Positions 1-8,559 of a DNA stretch of 49,987 nucleotides are shown here, one piece after another. Source of the stretch: Actinomycetota bacterium (GTDB lineage: Bacteria > Actinomycetota > Coriobacteriia > Anaerosomatales > JAUXNU01); the NCBI GenBank assembly GCA_030682655.1, contig JAUXNU010000207.1, positions 1-49,987 on the forward strand, written 5' to 3'. Position 1 is the stretch's first letter. Every line of letters begins with the position of its first letter. The translations under genes were made by a program, and so were the position numbers. The notes below the pieces were generated by a model. The model did not search any database and was not told the DNA's origin. It saw nothing but the letters and a program-made list of their open reading frames with translations.

Positions 1-78
1 ATCCTGCGGGGCATCGACGAGTTCAACGCCTCGCCTGTCGTTCTCCGCTGGAACAAGTTCGATCTCGAGGTGGCTTGA
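1..78 (+). CDS. C-terminal end of an unidentified protein (cut by window edge)
   Basis: An open frame enters from the left edge in frame 1 and ends at TGA 76-78, giving about 25 residues that finish in RWNKFDLEVA. The mixed hydrophobic and charged composition and GC-rich third positions look coding. Too little is present to name the protein. It faces the following minus-strand gene, so the 28 bases between them join two converging 3' ends. Confidence 0.45.
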   Translation: MLRGIDEFNASPVVLRWNKFDLEVA

Positions 79-106
79 TGTGTAACTATTCTTCAGGAAC
101 GAAGTA

Positions 107-788
107 CTAGAACAGAATGAATACTCCGAGGATCATCTCGAGAAGCACCACCAGAAACGCAAGAAACAGCAGCGCGGCCAAGCCAGCGAGCTGCTCGGAC
201 GTGTCGAGCTGGCCCTGATCCTCGTCGGGCTTGAGTGGACCGACCGCCTCGTCGAGCGACTGCGCCTGCTCCGAGACGCCGGATGCCTCCGCGACCTCCT
301 CGGGCGTGGCGGCCTTGTCAACCGGCTTGAAACCGGCAACGCTCGCGGTCCCGGACTTCGTGAGCACTTTGCCCGAGCCGCTGCCCGAGAAGTTCCATCC
401 GTTCTCGACCCGCGATAGCGTGATCGCGCCTGATCCGCTGGCAATGAATGGCCGTCACCGAGACGGGCACCGTCACCTCGTCCCCGTTCCATGCGGCAGC
501 CCCCGTCGAACTGACGGGGAACCCATACACTTCCGAGGAGAACTGGATCTCGTCGCCCAGGTCGGTGACCACGACAACGGCACTGATCGGCTTGCCTGTG
601 TTCGTGCTGCCGGCGACCTCGTACGTACCCGCGAACGAGCCGTCACGCGCATCGGCCGGTTCGGCAGGCGTCTCCTCGGCGAATGCGACAAGAGGAACTG
701 ACAGCAGGAGTAGCGTCAGCGCGATCGCAAGACTGCGCCGGACTCCAGGTGTGAGACCCACGACTCCCCCTCTCGGATCGGCGGCCAT
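107..788 (-). pseudogene. Secreted/membrane-anchored hypothetical protein split by a frameshift
   Basis: Two minus-strand frames together make one plausible protein. The N-terminal frame (from 788) has a signal-peptide-like stretch (about residues 18-36, rich in Leu, Ala and Val) and then a soluble beta-rich part up to SVTAIH. The C-terminal frame (running in to the stop at 107-109) continues with a Gly/Ser-rich part, an acidic linker and a terminal membrane segment (LAALLFLAFLVVLLEMILG). The frames meet near 440-450, where removing one base would join them. I do not recognise the family. The product would be exported and tethered by its C-terminus. Either a real frameshift or an assembly indel explains the break. 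Confidence 0.55.
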
Positions 789-809
789 TCCCAGATTATG
801 GCGGACGCG

Positions 810-1535
810 TCAGGGGGTCTGTCCCGCCGCGCCGGGCGCCCGTGTTCGCGCCCTCGCATCGAGTTCGCTCAGCGAGACGACATCGAGTCCCTTCGCCCGC
901 AGCCCGCCAAGGAGTCCCGGCAACGCCTCGACGGTCATCGTGCGGTCCAGGCGCCCGTCATGGGACAGGAGGATGTCACCCGCGAGTGTCTCGCCAACGA
1001 GCGTGGCTGCCATCTCCTCGGCGGAGCGGAACCGCGAGCGTTCCACGACGCGCGACCACAAGGCGACCCTCAGGCCGCACTCTGATGCGAGCCTCCTTTG
1101 TGCAGCGTTCAGCACTCCCCTCGGCGGCCGGTACCACACCGGCTCAACACCGAGCTGGTGAAGAGTGCGTTGGCTCTCCTCAAACTCTCGCGCGAGCGTC
1201 GCGGCATCCATCGCAGACACATCTCCATGGGTTTGCGAGTGGTTCGCAATCTCGTGGCCCTCGGCGATGATGCGCCGCACGAGCGCTGGATTCCGCTCAC
1301 AATGCTCGCCGACTACGAAGAACGTCGCACGCACCTGATGAGCTGCAAGGATGTCGAGGATCTGCGGTGTGTAGCGCTCGTCAGGTCCGTCGTCAAAGGT
1401 GAGTGCGACGGCGCTTTGCACCTTGGGCATGCGGCAACACACGCCGAAGCGGGACGCGAGAATCTTGTCCACGGGGACGCCCAGCGCAAGAACCACCAGC
1501 GCCACGACGACCCCCGACCGTACGATCCCCCTCAT
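810..1535 (-). CDS. Polysaccharide deacetylase (NodB/CE4 family)
   Basis: About 241 residues. The N-terminal hydrophobic segment (about residues 5-20) suggests a membrane anchor or signal, so the enzyme probably acts on cell-wall or surface N-acetylated sugars. CE4 motifs appear in order: TFDDGP (metal-binding Asp pair), HSQTH (metal-binding His pair), RPPRG, and LLSHDG near the C-terminus. ATG at 1533-1535 is chosen because GGGGGGAG lies just upstream; it begins 10 bases after the purL stop, so the gene probably rides on the purine transcript. Substrate (peptidoglycan or another polymer) cannot be told from sequence. Confidence 0.88.
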   Translation of the reverse strand: MRGIVRSGVVVALVVLALGVPVDKILASRFGVCCRMPKVQSAVALTFDDGPDERYTPQILDILAAHQVRATFFVVGEHCERNPALVRRIIAEGHEIANHSQTHGDVSAMDAATLAREFEESQRTLHQLGVEPVWYRPPRGVLNAAQRRLASECGLRVALWSRVVERSRFRSAEEMAATLVGETLAGDILLSHDGRLDRTMTVEALPGLLGGLRAKGLDVVSLSELDARARTRAPGAAGQTP

Positions 1536-1545
1536 ACTCCCCCCG

Positions 1546-3819
1546 CTATCCCTCGTACAGCTCCTCCGGCTGGATCTCTCCGTGGACGAGCCGCTCAAGC
1601 GTGGGTTCCCATGCCCGCCGCAACGTCTCGACGTCCACGTCGACCTTCTCGCGGATGTGGAGCCGCGATCCTCCCACCGCGCCGATCACAGCGTACGGCA
1701 CCAACCGCTGCTCCAGTATGCCAAGGAGCGCCTCCACGTCGCGCTGCGCCACCGTGAGTACGATGCGGCTCTGAGACTCCGAGAACAGGCTTGAGATCGC
1801 GGGCAGCTCGTCGTCGATGCGCACGTCGCAACCGATGCCGCCCGCGATGCAGCTCTCGGCGAGCGCGACAGCGATGCCACCCTCGGAGCAGTCGTGGGCC
1901 GACCTCGCAAGGCCTGCGCGAATCGCGTCGCGAACCGCGTCAGCCACGTCGGACTCGAGCTCCAGGTCGAGCGCCGGCGGGCGTCCGGCGACCGTGTCGT
2001 GCAGCACCTTCAAATACTCGCTGCCGCCCAGCTCGTCATGGGTTTCGCCCACCAGCACCACAACGTCGCCTTCGACCTTGAAAGACATCGTACAGTGCTG
2101 GTCCAGGTGGTCGAGCAAGCCGACGAGCCCAACGGTCGGCGTCGGGTAGATGGGCTGGCCGAAGCTCTCGTTGTAGAAGCTCACGTTCCCGGAGATGACC
2201 GGAATCTCCCACGCCTTGCATGCGTCGGACATGCCCCGGACGGCCTCGAAGAACGTCCAGAATACCTCAGGCTTCTCGGGCGAACCGAAGTTCAGGCAAT
2301 CGGTGATGGCCGCGGGCTCGCCGCCGGAGCACGCAACGTTGCGCGCCGCCTCGGCCAGAGCGATCTGGGCTCCCAAGTACGGGTCCAGATAGCAATAGCG
2401 GCCGTTGCAGTCACTACTTACGGCGATCGCGCGATCGGTCATCTCTCCTCGGCCGGTGTCACCGATTCGCAGGACCGCGGCGTCACTACCCGGAAGCACG
2501 ACCGAGTTCGCCATCACCTGGTGGTCGTACTGCTCCCAGATCCAGCGGCGCGAGCAGATGTTCGGACTCGCGAGGATGCGAAGGAGCGTCTGCGTGAGCT
2601 CGGCGACCGACTCGGGGTGCATGAGCGAGTGCGGATCGAACGCCTGAACCTTGTCGAGATACGCCGGCCGCTCCTTGGGAGGATCGTAGATAGGCGCGTC
2701 ATCGGCGAGCGTGGAGGCGGGCACGTCCGCGACTACCTCGCCACCCTGCGTCACCACGAAGCGGCCGGTGTCTGTGACCTGGCCAATGACAGTCGACAGC
2801 AGACCCCACTTGTCGCAAACCGCGCGCGCAGCGTCCAGGTTCTCCGGCGTCACGACCGCCAGCATGCGCTCCTGCGACTCGGAGACCATGATCTCGAACG
2901 GCTGCATCGCGTCCTCGCGCTGCGGCACCTTGGCCACGTCGATCTCAAGCCCGACACCGCCGCGGCTCGCCATCTCACTGGCCGAGGAGGTGAGCCCAGC
3001 CGCGCCGAGGTCGCCGAGCGCCACAAGCAGATTGCCGTCCAGAAGCTCCAGGCACGCCTCGATGAGCAGCTTCTCCTCGAACGGGTCGCCGACCTGCACG
3101 CTTGGCCGCTTGTCCTCGGCACGCTCGTCGAACTCCTGACTCGCAAGCGTCGACGCGCCTCCGATGCCGTCCCGACCTGTCGTCGAGCCGATGAGCACTA
3201 CCAGGTTGCCGGGACCCGCCGCCACTGCGCGCATGAGGTTCTCCTCGCGCATGAGGCCGATCGACATCGCGTTGATGAGGCAGTTGCCCTCGTAGGCTTC
3301 CTCGAAGTAGACCTCGCCGCCGACTGTGGGTACGCCAAGGCAGTTGCCGTAGCCGCCAATACCGGCAACGGCGCCCTCGAAGAGATAGCGCTGGCGGGGG
3401 TTGTCGAGGGTGCCGAAGCGCAGGGAGTCGAGACTCGCGATCGGGCGCGCGCCCATCGTGAAGATGTCGCGGATGATGCCGCCGATACCGGTTGCGGCAC
3501 CCTGGTAGGGCTCGATGGCGCTCGGGTGGTTGTGCGACTCCATCTTGAACGCGACCGCCCAGCCGTCGCCCACGCTGATCACGCCGGCGTTCTCGCCCGG
3601 ACCCTGAAGCACGTGCGCGCCGGTTGTCGGGAACATTCGCAGTGCCTTGCGCGAGTGCTTGTAGCTGCAATGCTCGCTCCACATGAGCGAGTACATATAC
3701 AGCTCGGTCACCGATGGGACGCGTCCCAGAATCTCGACGATGTGTTCGTATTCCGCGAGCTTGAGGCCGAGTTCTTCGGCAAGTTGGGGGGCGAGTTCGG
3801 GGGAGAGGGACTCCGGCAT
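1546..3819 (-). CDS. purL: Phosphoribosylformylglycinamidine synthase, large subunit, small type (FGAM synthase II)
   Basis: Catalyses the ATP- and glutamine-dependent conversion of FGAR to FGAM in purine synthesis, in a complex with PurS and PurQ, both encoded just upstream. The protein is about 757 residues, matching the small PurL class rather than the fused 1,300-residue form. The N-terminus carries SEHCSYKHSR and MESHNHPSAIEPYQGAATGIGG, characteristic of the ATP-binding AIRS-like fold; a second such half follows. ATG at 3817-3819 is preferred to a start 39 bases upstream because GAGGA sits 10 bases before it. It is separated from purQ by a small membrane gene and a toxin-antitoxin module, which is unusual for pur operons. 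Confidence 0.96.
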   Translation of the reverse strand: MPESLSPELAPQLAEELGLKLAEYEHIVEILGRVPSVTELYMYSLMWSEHCSYKHSRKALRMFPTTGAHVLQGPGENAGVISVGDGWAVAFKMESHNHPSAIEPYQGAATGIGGIIRDIFTMGARPIASLDSLRFGTLDNPRQRYLFEGAVAGIGGYGNCLGVPTVGGEVYFEEAYEGNCLINAMSIGLMREENLMRAVAAGPGNLVVLIGSTTGRDGIGGASTLASQEFDERAEDKRPSVQVGDPFEEKLLIEACLELLDGNLLVALGDLGAAGLTSSASEMASRGGVGLEIDVAKVPQREDAMQPFEIMVSESQERMLAVVTPENLDAARAVCDKWGLLSTVIGQVTDTGRFVVTQGGEVVADVPASTLADDAPIYDPPKERPAYLDKVQAFDPHSLMHPESVAELTQTLLRILASPNICSRRWIWEQYDHQVMANSVVLPGSDAAVLRIGDTGRGEMTDRAIAVSSDCNGRYCYLDPYLGAQIALAEAARNVACSGGEPAAITDCLNFGSPEKPEVFWTFFEAVRGMSDACKAWEIPVISGNVSFYNESFGQPIYPTPTVGLVGLLDHLDQHCTMSFKVEGDVVVLVGETHDELGGSEYLKVLHDTVAGRPPALDLELESDVADAVRDAIRAGLARSAHDCSEGGIAVALAESCIAGGIGCDVRIDDELPAISSLFSESQSRIVLTVAQRDVEALLGILEQRLVPYAVIGAVGGSRLHIREKVDVDVETLRRAWEPTLERLVHGEIQPEELYEG

Positions 3820-3908
3820 GAGGCGCGACTCCTCGGGCGCGACGGGCGGGACACGCACATCTTACTGCAAGAGGGAGGGCCGTGTTGCCAGGGCGTGCGG
3901 ACTCCCGG

Positions 3909-4313
3909 CTACCCCACGAGCAACACATCCGGATACTCACCGTGGGCACGCGAATCGGCGGTCGCAAGCGTCGCTCCGAGAAGCGACGCGCACGCCGGTG
4001 CCAGTGCATCGTAGAAGGAGCAGCCGAGGAGCTCGCACTGTCGCGCAGTCTCTGCGACGACCTCGTCGGTGAGGGGGAGCAACGCAAGGTCTGTGGCCTG
4101 CAGGCGCTCCCAGGCGGGAACCAAATCCCGGGATGTGTAGTGTCGCTGCACCACAGACAGCACCTCGTGCGCGAAGTGCGTGGGCGCAACCAGAGAGATC
4201 TCGCCTCGAACCGCTCTTTCCAGCAACGCGAGAGCCGCATCCTGACCTGCCTCATGCTTGAACCACTTCACGCCCACGGAAGCGTCAAGTGCGAATACCG
4301 GAAGCTCGCTCAT
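3909..4313 (-). CDS. PIN-domain toxin, VapC type (module 1)
   Basis: A 134-residue PIN-domain protein. The catalytic acidic residues of the family are visible: Asp10 in FALDASVGVKWF, a central Glu in HFAHEVLSV, and an Asp pair in YDALAPA and ATADSRAHG. VapC toxins are ribonucleases that cut specific RNAs, often initiator tRNA or rRNA, when free of antitoxin. It overlaps the preceding antitoxin gene by 4 bases (ATGA), so the two are translationally coupled. The module sits between purQ and purL in the same orientation. It closely resembles module 2 (CSFYDALAPA shared), suggesting duplication within the genome. Confidence 0.9.
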   Translation of the reverse strand: MSELPVFALDASVGVKWFKHEAGQDAALALLERAVRGEISLVAPTHFAHEVLSVVQRHYTSRDLVPAWERLQATDLALLPLTDEVVAETARQCELLGCSFYDALAPACASLLGATLATADSRAHGEYPDVLLVG

Positions 4314-4618
4314 CCTCGATCCTTGCGGACGTCTCGCGGAGGCGCGGCGTCGTCCGTCTCGCGCACCTCGCGAAGGATCTCGAGCGACGGTCGATCGTCC
4401 ATCACCTCGCGTCCGACGTGGAATGTCCGCATCCCCTCGAGCGCGTCCAGCATACGGCGGCGGCGGGTCTCGTCGGCACGCTCATCGGCGGTCTTGCCGA
4501 GATAGGCTGCGAGCGATTCCTGCACGAGTTCGCTGCGCGAGGTTCTCTGCTCGGCAGCTTCGCCATCGAGTCGCTCGAGCAGCTCGTCGGGCAAGGACAC
4601 CGTGACTTTCGCAGTCAT
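4310..4618 (-). CDS. Ribbon-helix-helix antitoxin (module 1)
   Basis: About 102 residues beginning MTAKVTVSLPDELLERLD, a ribbon-helix-helix (CopG/Arc-like) DNA-binding fold that usually represses its own promoter, followed by a charged C-terminal tail that would bind the toxin. ATG at 4616-4618 is chosen because AAGGAGA lies 7 bases upstream, in preference to in-frame ATGs further out. The stop overlaps the PIN toxin start. A perfect palindrome 30 bases upstream is the likely operator. Confidence 0.87.
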   Translation of the reverse strand: MTAKVTVSLPDELLERLDGEAAEQRTSRSELVQESLAAYLGKTADERADETRRRRMLDALEGMRTFHVGREVMDDRPSLEILREVRETDDAAPPRDVRKDRG

Positions 4619-4647
4619 CGTCTTCTCCTTCGCGGTCATACCGTGAT

Positions 4648-4664
4648 TCATACTCATAGTATGA
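4648..4664. promoter_or_regulatory. Palindromic operator of TA module 1
   Basis: TCATACT, 3-base spacer CAT, then AGTATGA: a perfect 7-base inverted repeat in the 77-base gap between the upstream membrane gene stop and the antitoxin start. Ribbon-helix-helix antitoxins bind such symmetric sites for autorepression; the assignment is inferred from position and symmetry. Confidence 0.6.
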
Positions 4665-4695
4665 CTACCAAGCCGACGCGTCAACGAACAGGCGT

Positions 4696-5028
4696 TCAGT
4701 CCTCGTCGTCAGATGCAGCCCGTGTCCTGCGGGGCGACGGGAAGACCACCCGCAGCAGGTACGCAATCTGCTGGACGAGCGCGACAAGCGTCAGAAGCCC
4801 CATGGCGGCCGACAGCGACTGTGCGGGCGTCACGAACATCCCGTACAGCGTCACGCCAAAGAAGGCTGCCTGCACCACGATCCATGGCCACCGCCCGGTG
4901 AGGCCGAAGGCGGATCGGGGACGGCGGATCGAATCGATCACGATCGCGACGGCACCCGCCAGAAGGACGAATCCGAGAATCGCAAGGAGCCACATGCCAA
5001 GGCCGAAGCCATCTGTGCTCGCAGGCAC
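4696..5028 (-). CDS. Small membrane protein, about 110 residues
   Basis: Three likely membrane segments: about residues 12-31 (LLAILGFVLLAGAVAIVI), 48-67 (WIVVQAAFFGVTLYGMFV) and 72-93 (SLSAAMGLLTLVALVQQIAYLL), with a short basic and acidic tail ending SDDED. The start is GTG at 5026-5028, overlapping the purQ stop TAG by one base and preceded by GGAGGT at 9-10 bases, so it is coupled to purQ. It loosely resembles DUF2516-type actinobacterial proteins, but I cannot confirm that. No function is assigned; its place in the purine operon may be incidental. Confidence 0.75.
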   Translation of the reverse strand: MPASTDGFGLGMWLLAILGFVLLAGAVAIVIDSIRRPRSAFGLTGRWPWIVVQAAFFGVTLYGMFVTPAQSLSAAMGLLTLVALVQQIAYLLRVVFPSPRRTRAASDDED

Positions 5029-5726
5029 TACCCTGCGACCTCCGCAAGCCTGGCGACGATGGTCGTGAAGAATCGCTGCCCGTCCACGCCACCGGTCACG
5101 GCGTCAACGACGCGCTCGGGGTGCGGCATGAGACCGAACACGTTGCCGCGCTCGTTGCAGATGCCCGCGATGTCGTCGAGTGCACCGTTCGGCGCGCTGC
5201 CGTCCTCGTCCCGCGTGCCGTCGGGCTCGCAGTAGCGCAGCACGATCTGACCGCCCGCCTCGAGCCGGGCCCGTGTCGCCTCATCGCAGACGAAGTTGCC
5301 CTCGTTGTGGTTGATCGGGATCCGCACGACGGTGCCGGCCGGCATGTCGATCCACTGGCAAACGCTATCTTCCACACGCAGCGACACTTCGCGGCAGATG
5401 AACTTGAGTCCCGTGTTGCGCAGGAGCGCGCCCGGCAGCAGGTGAGCCTCCGTGAGTATCTGGAATCCGTTGCAGATGCCGATGACCGGTCCGCCGCGCT
5501 CGGCGAAGCGCCCGACCGCATTCATCACCGGTGAGAACTGCGCGACCGCGCCGCAGCGAATGTAGTCGCCGTAGGAGAAGCCGCCGGGCAGGACAATCGC
5601 GTCGAAGCCGGAAAGGTCGGTGTCACCGTGCCACACGAAATCGGCCTCGAAACCGAGATGGCGAGCGGCGTGGATCACGTCCTGCTCGCAGTTCGAGCCC
5701 GGAAAGATGACGACACCGAAGCGCAT
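5028..5726 (-). CDS. purQ: FGAM synthase glutaminase subunit
   Basis: About 232 residues. Class I glutamine amidotransferase that hydrolyses glutamine to feed ammonia to PurL. It starts MRFGVVIFPGSNCEQD, a PurQ hallmark; the nucleophile Cys lies in GGPVIGICNGFQ, and the His/Glu of the triad in the C-terminal LMPHPER. The ATG at 5724-5726 follows the purS stop by only 2 bases, so purS and purQ are tightly coupled. The stop overlaps the next gene's GTG start. Confidence 0.96.
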   Translation of the reverse strand: MRFGVVIFPGSNCEQDVIHAARHLGFEADFVWHGDTDLSGFDAIVLPGGFSYGDYIRCGAVAQFSPVMNAVGRFAERGGPVIGICNGFQILTEAHLLPGALLRNTGLKFICREVSLRVEDSVCQWIDMPAGTVVRIPINHNEGNFVCDEATRARLEAGGQIVLRYCEPDGTRDEDGSAPNGALDDIAGICNERGNVFGLMPHPERVVDAVTGGVDGQRFFTTIVARLAEVAG

Positions 5727-5728
5727 GC

Positions 5729-5965
5729 TCACGCCTCCCCAACAGTCTCGATGCGGAAGTCCTCGATAACCGGGTTCGCAAGCAGCTTCTCGCACATCGC
5801 GCGCACCGTATCGAGGTCTGCGTCGGCGTCAATCTGGATGAACTTGCCGATCTTCACGCTCTCGATCCCCGCGTAGCCGAGGTTGGCGAGCGCCCGCTCG
5901 GCTGTCGCACCGGGAGGGTCGAAGATGCCCTTCTTGTACGTCACAAAGACCTTGTATTGCGCCAT
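5729..5965 (-). CDS. purS: FGAM synthase subunit PurS
   Basis: 78 residues, the usual size. PurS forms a small homodimer bridging PurL and PurQ and is required only with small-type PurL. The sequence MAQYKVFVTYKKGIFDPPG, then LGYAGIESVKIGKFIQID, is typical. It lies immediately upstream of purQ. Confidence 0.95.
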   Translation of the reverse strand: MAQYKVFVTYKKGIFDPPGATAERALANLGYAGIESVKIGKFIQIDADADLDTVRAMCEKLLANPVIEDFRIETVGEA

Positions 5966-6001
5966 GGTCCGACATCGTCCCTTCCGTAAACGCGGCTCGC
6001 A

Positions 6002-6490
6002 CTAGCCCTTCTTGGCCGAGGAATCCCCGGCTGAGTCACCTTTGTCTTCCTTCGCCTTCGCGGCCGGCGCACCTTTCGAAGAGCCTTTGCCGCCTGCCAT
6101 CATCGCCTTGCGCATCGGGCGCAGCTTGGTCCAATCGATGTAGATGGCCGTGAACAGGCACGTGTAGGTCAGCGCGAGCATCCAGTTGCCGATCTCCGTG
6201 CGGAACTGCCACAAAGCCCCAAGGAAGAAGACGGTGCCCGTGATCATGAGTCCTGCCCAGATCTTGCGCCAGCGTCTGAACTCGGGGGTATTGGGTGTGG
6301 GTAGCGGTTGGAAGAACTTGCGCCAGCCTTTGACCTCCGGCTTCGCGTCGGCCTTCTTCTTGGCCGCGGTTCGCGTCACCTCGACGGTGCCCTTCTCGCG
6401 CATAGGCTTGGCGCGCGCGGCGCTCTTGCGGGTCTTTCCGAGCTCGGCGTCACGCCGGTAGCGCGGGTTGCTGGCGCTTCTTCGGGCCAT
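6002..6490 (-). CDS. Conserved-looking membrane protein with basic N-terminus, inside the purine operon
   Basis: About 162 residues. A Lys/Arg/Ala-rich N-terminal half (residues 1-60) is followed by an aromatic stretch (GWRKFFQPLPTPNTPEFRRWRK), two hydrophobic segments (about 88-106 and 110-128) and a disordered Lys/Ala/Gly/Ser tail. The predicted product is a small two-pass inner-membrane protein with charged cytosolic ends. It begins 5 bases downstream of the purC stop and precedes purS, so it is probably co-transcribed with purine genes. I do not recognise a function. Confidence 0.75.
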   Translation of the reverse strand: MARRSASNPRYRRDAELGKTRKSAARAKPMREKGTVEVTRTAAKKKADAKPEVKGWRKFFQPLPTPNTPEFRRWRKIWAGLMITGTVFFLGALWQFRTEIGNWMLALTYTCLFTAIYIDWTKLRPMRKAMMAGGKGSSKGAPAAKAKEDKGDSAGDSSAKKG

Positions 6491-6495
6491 ACGGA

Positions 6496-7386
6496 TCAGG
6501 CATCCCCTTCCGGGACGAACGTTCGGCCTGTGATGAGTTCGTAGGCCTGGATATAGCGAGCACTGGTTCCCTCCACGATGTCGGCAGGCAGCGCCGGCGG
6601 AGGCGGGGTCTTGTCCCAGCCGATGCTCTCGAGCCAGTCGCGCACGTATTGCTTGTCGAAACTCGCCTGTCCTCGGCCAGACTCGTAGTCGTCGGCTGGC
6701 CAGAACCGGCTCGAGTCCGGTGTGAGCACCTCATCGATGAGCGTGACCTGTCCGTCGATGAGTCCGAACTCGAACTTCGTGTCGGCGATGATGATCCCGC
6801 GGGAGGCCGCATGCTCGCGTGCCGCCGAGTAGACGGCGACGGTCTTGTCGCGCAGCTCCTCGGCGTACGGGAGTCCGATGACCTCGACCATGCGCTCGAA
6901 GTCGATGTTCTCGTCGTGTTCGCCGATCTCCGCCTTGGTCGACGGCGTGAAGATCGGCTCGTCGAGGCGGCTCGATTCCACGAGGCCTTCCGGCAGCTGG
7001 ATGCCGCAGACGGTGCCCTCGCGCTGGTACTCCTTCAGCCCCGAGCCGGCGAGATAGCCACGCACGATGCACTCTATCGGGAAGACTGTCGCCTTGCGCA
7101 CAAGCATGAAGCGTCCGCGCAGGTAGTCGGCGTGCGCAGTGAACTGCTCGGGCAAATCTGCGACATCGGTCGAGAGCAAGTGGTTCGCCACTATGTCGCC
7201 AAGGAGCTCGAACCAGAACAGAGAGAGCTTCGTGAGGACTTCGCCTTTGTATGGAATCGGCTCCGGCAGGACCACGTCGAACGCGCTGATGCGGTCCGAG
7301 GCGACAAGCAGCAGTCTGTCGCCAAGATCGTATAGATCGCGGACTTTGCCTTGAGAGTCGGGACTAAGGCCCTGCGGCTGCGTCAC
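6496..7386 (-). CDS. purC: SAICAR synthase
   Basis: 296 residues. Joins CAIR and aspartate using ATP to make SAICAR in purine synthesis. Family motifs: [25 protein letters not shown] at the N-terminus, [20 protein letters not shown], and DTKFEFGL with [13 protein letters not shown]. The start is GTG at 7384-7386 with AAGGAG 8 bases upstream. It is the first purine gene of the block here; purB lies at the far right end of the window in the same orientation. Confidence 0.96.
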   Translation of the reverse strand: MTQPQGLSPDSQGKVRDLYDLGDRLLLVASDRISAFDVVLPEPIPYKGEVLTKLSLFWFELLGDIVANHLLSTDVADLPEQFTAHADYLRGRFMLVRKATVFPIECIVRGYLAGSGLKEYQREGTVCGIQLPEGLVESSRLDEPIFTPSTKAEIGEHDENIDFERMVEVIGLPYAEELRDKTVAVYSAAREHAASRGIIIADTKFEFGLIDGQVTLIDEVLTPDSSRFWPADDYESGRGQASFDKQYVRDWLESIGWDKTPPPPALPADIVEGTSARYIQAYELITGRTFVPEGDA

Positions 7387-7472
7387 AGCAGTCGCTCCTT
7401 TCGGGGTCTCGTGCGGTCGGCACCGTCACCCGAGGACGTCGAAGTGCTGCGAGGGCGCGGAGGTACGCGGTC

Positions 7473-7501
7473 ATTGTAGGCGATAGCGCGAGGGGATTGT
7501 A
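7473..7501 (-). promoter_or_regulatory. Candidate promoter elements upstream of purC
   Basis: Two minus-strand TACAAT hexamers (7473-7478 and 7496-7501), each preceded by CC, lie 87-115 bases upstream of the purC start and could serve as -10 elements. No convincing -35 is seen for either, so this is only a suggestion. Confidence 0.3.
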
Positions 7502-7534
7502 GGGCGCGCAAGGCCGGATTCGAGCTTCGCACGC

Positions 7535-7720
7535 TCAGTACATGCCGAGGGAAACACGCCGGGCGATGTCGACTCGCGACATCGTCCCTGCGTCGAGCGC
7601 AGCAGGCGGCTCGCCGAGCAGTCGGCCCTTGACGAGAGTGCGCACCTGTCCGCAATGCACCCAGGTCTCATCTGCGCCAGGCAAGCCCGTCACGCACTCG
7701 GAAGCCCGCTCGCAACCGCC
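7535..7720 (-). pseudogene. C-terminal remnant of a MazF/PemK-like toxin
   Basis: The minus-strand frame ending at 7535 encodes GLPGADETWVHCGQVRTL, then VKGRLLGEPPAALDAG and TMSRVDIARRVSLGMY. This matches the usual C-terminal third of MazF/PemK endoribonucleases (a GLP-x-SWV-x-C-x-QVRT core, then a helix with VDxALRxSLGL). The conserved N-terminal half is missing: upstream residues in this frame look like noise and run into the adjacent VapC gene. The N-terminal boundary (about 7700-7720) is approximate. Probably a dead toxin truncated when the neighbouring TA genes arrived. Confidence 0.55.
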
Positions 7721-7734
7721 GCGAGCCGCCCGCC

Positions 7735-8142
7735 TCATTCCACGAGAGCAACACCCGCAAATCGCCGATGCGCGCGGGCGTCCGCCGAGTGCAGGATCGC
7801 TCCGAGACGCTCGGCGAGCGCCGGAGCGAGTGCATCGTAGAAGGAACACCCCAGCAACCGGCATTGGTCGAAAGCTGCTTCGGCGACCTCCTCGTCAAGG
7901 CCGATCACGGTGAGATCCGCCAGCTGCAGACTCGCCCATGCCTGGCGCCCCGTCTCGGGGCCACCGTGGCGAACGGCGACGCCCACGACCTCATGCACGA
8001 AGTGCGAGGCCACCACGATTCGGAGCGAACCCTCGCCATGACGCGCGAGAAGCTCCATCGCCGTCTCGCGCCCCGGCTCCGGCTTGATCCACTTCACCCC
8101 GACCGAGGAGTCGAGGACCACGAGACGCCGCTCGTCACTCAC
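7735..8142 (-). CDS. PIN-domain toxin, VapC type (module 2)
   Basis: About 135 residues starting from GTG at 8140-8142, which overlaps the antitoxin stop by 8 bases. PIN motifs: VVLDSSVGVKWIK (first Asp), HFVHEVVGV (Glu), LLGCSFYDALAPALAE (Asp) and HSADARAHRR (Asp). Similar in sequence to the module 1 toxin, including the CSFYDALAPA stretch. Expected role: RNA cleavage when its antitoxin is degraded. Confidence 0.88.
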   Translation of the reverse strand: MSDERRLVVLDSSVGVKWIKPEPGRETAMELLARHGEGSLRIVVASHFVHEVVGVAVRHGGPETGRQAWASLQLADLTVIGLDEEVAEAAFDQCRLLGCSFYDALAPALAERLGAILHSADARAHRRFAGVALVE

Positions 8143-8443
8143 CAGCCGACACCGACTCGTCGTCCGACGGCCCAGGCGCCTCGCCTCGCAGCTCGCGCAG
8201 GTATGCGATCCCGGGAGTTTCGTCCGATCCCCAGGCGCCTGCGATCGCATCGAATCCCTCCTGCGCGGCAGCCATCCGCTCCCGACGACGCCGCTCGTAC
8301 TCCCCACTCCGGCGCTCGGCTACGTAGCTGGCCGTCGCCTCGCGAATGACCGCGCTCCGCGTGAGCCCGTCCGCCGAGGCGATCTCGTCCACGTTCGAGA
8401 CGAGCTCTCGCGGAAGCGAGATGCTGAACTTGTCGACAGCCAT
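8135..8443 (-). CDS. Ribbon-helix-helix antitoxin (module 2)
   Basis: 102 residues. The N-terminus KFSISLPRELVSNVDEIASADGLTRSAVIREA is a ribbon-helix-helix DNA-binding domain; an Arg-rich helix and acidic tail follow and would bind the PIN toxin. It overlaps the toxin gene by 8 bases. A 9-base-arm palindrome lies directly upstream of its start. Confidence 0.88.
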   Translation of the reverse strand: MAVDKFSISLPRELVSNVDEIASADGLTRSAVIREATASYVAERRSGEYERRRRERMAAAQEGFDAIAGAWGSDETPGIAYLRELRGEAPGPSDDESVSAGE

Positions 8444-8471
8444 GGTCGCTCGCTCTCTGGTCGTACCATTC

Positions 8472-8492
8472 AGTCGTACCCATGGTACGACT
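8472..8492. promoter_or_regulatory. Palindromic operator of TA module 2
   Basis: AGTCGTACC, spacer CAT, GGTACGACT: perfect 9-base arms, 29 bases upstream of the antitoxin start. A further half-site, GGTCGTACCA, lies at about 8459-8468 between the palindrome and the gene, consistent with cooperative binding of an RHH antitoxin. Confidence 0.65.
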
Positions 8493-8559
8493 GCTGACCA
8501 AGGAGATGCAAGCTGCCACCCGGCCCACCTCGCCAGGCTTCGCCCCCAGCGCAGTCCGG

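Noticed and set aside
1894-4014. A 706-codon open frame on the plus strand, antisense to purL
   Set aside because: GC-rich genes produce long antisense frames. Its composition (Arg, His, Val-rich, no motif) is a mirror of the purL codons, and purL is unambiguous.
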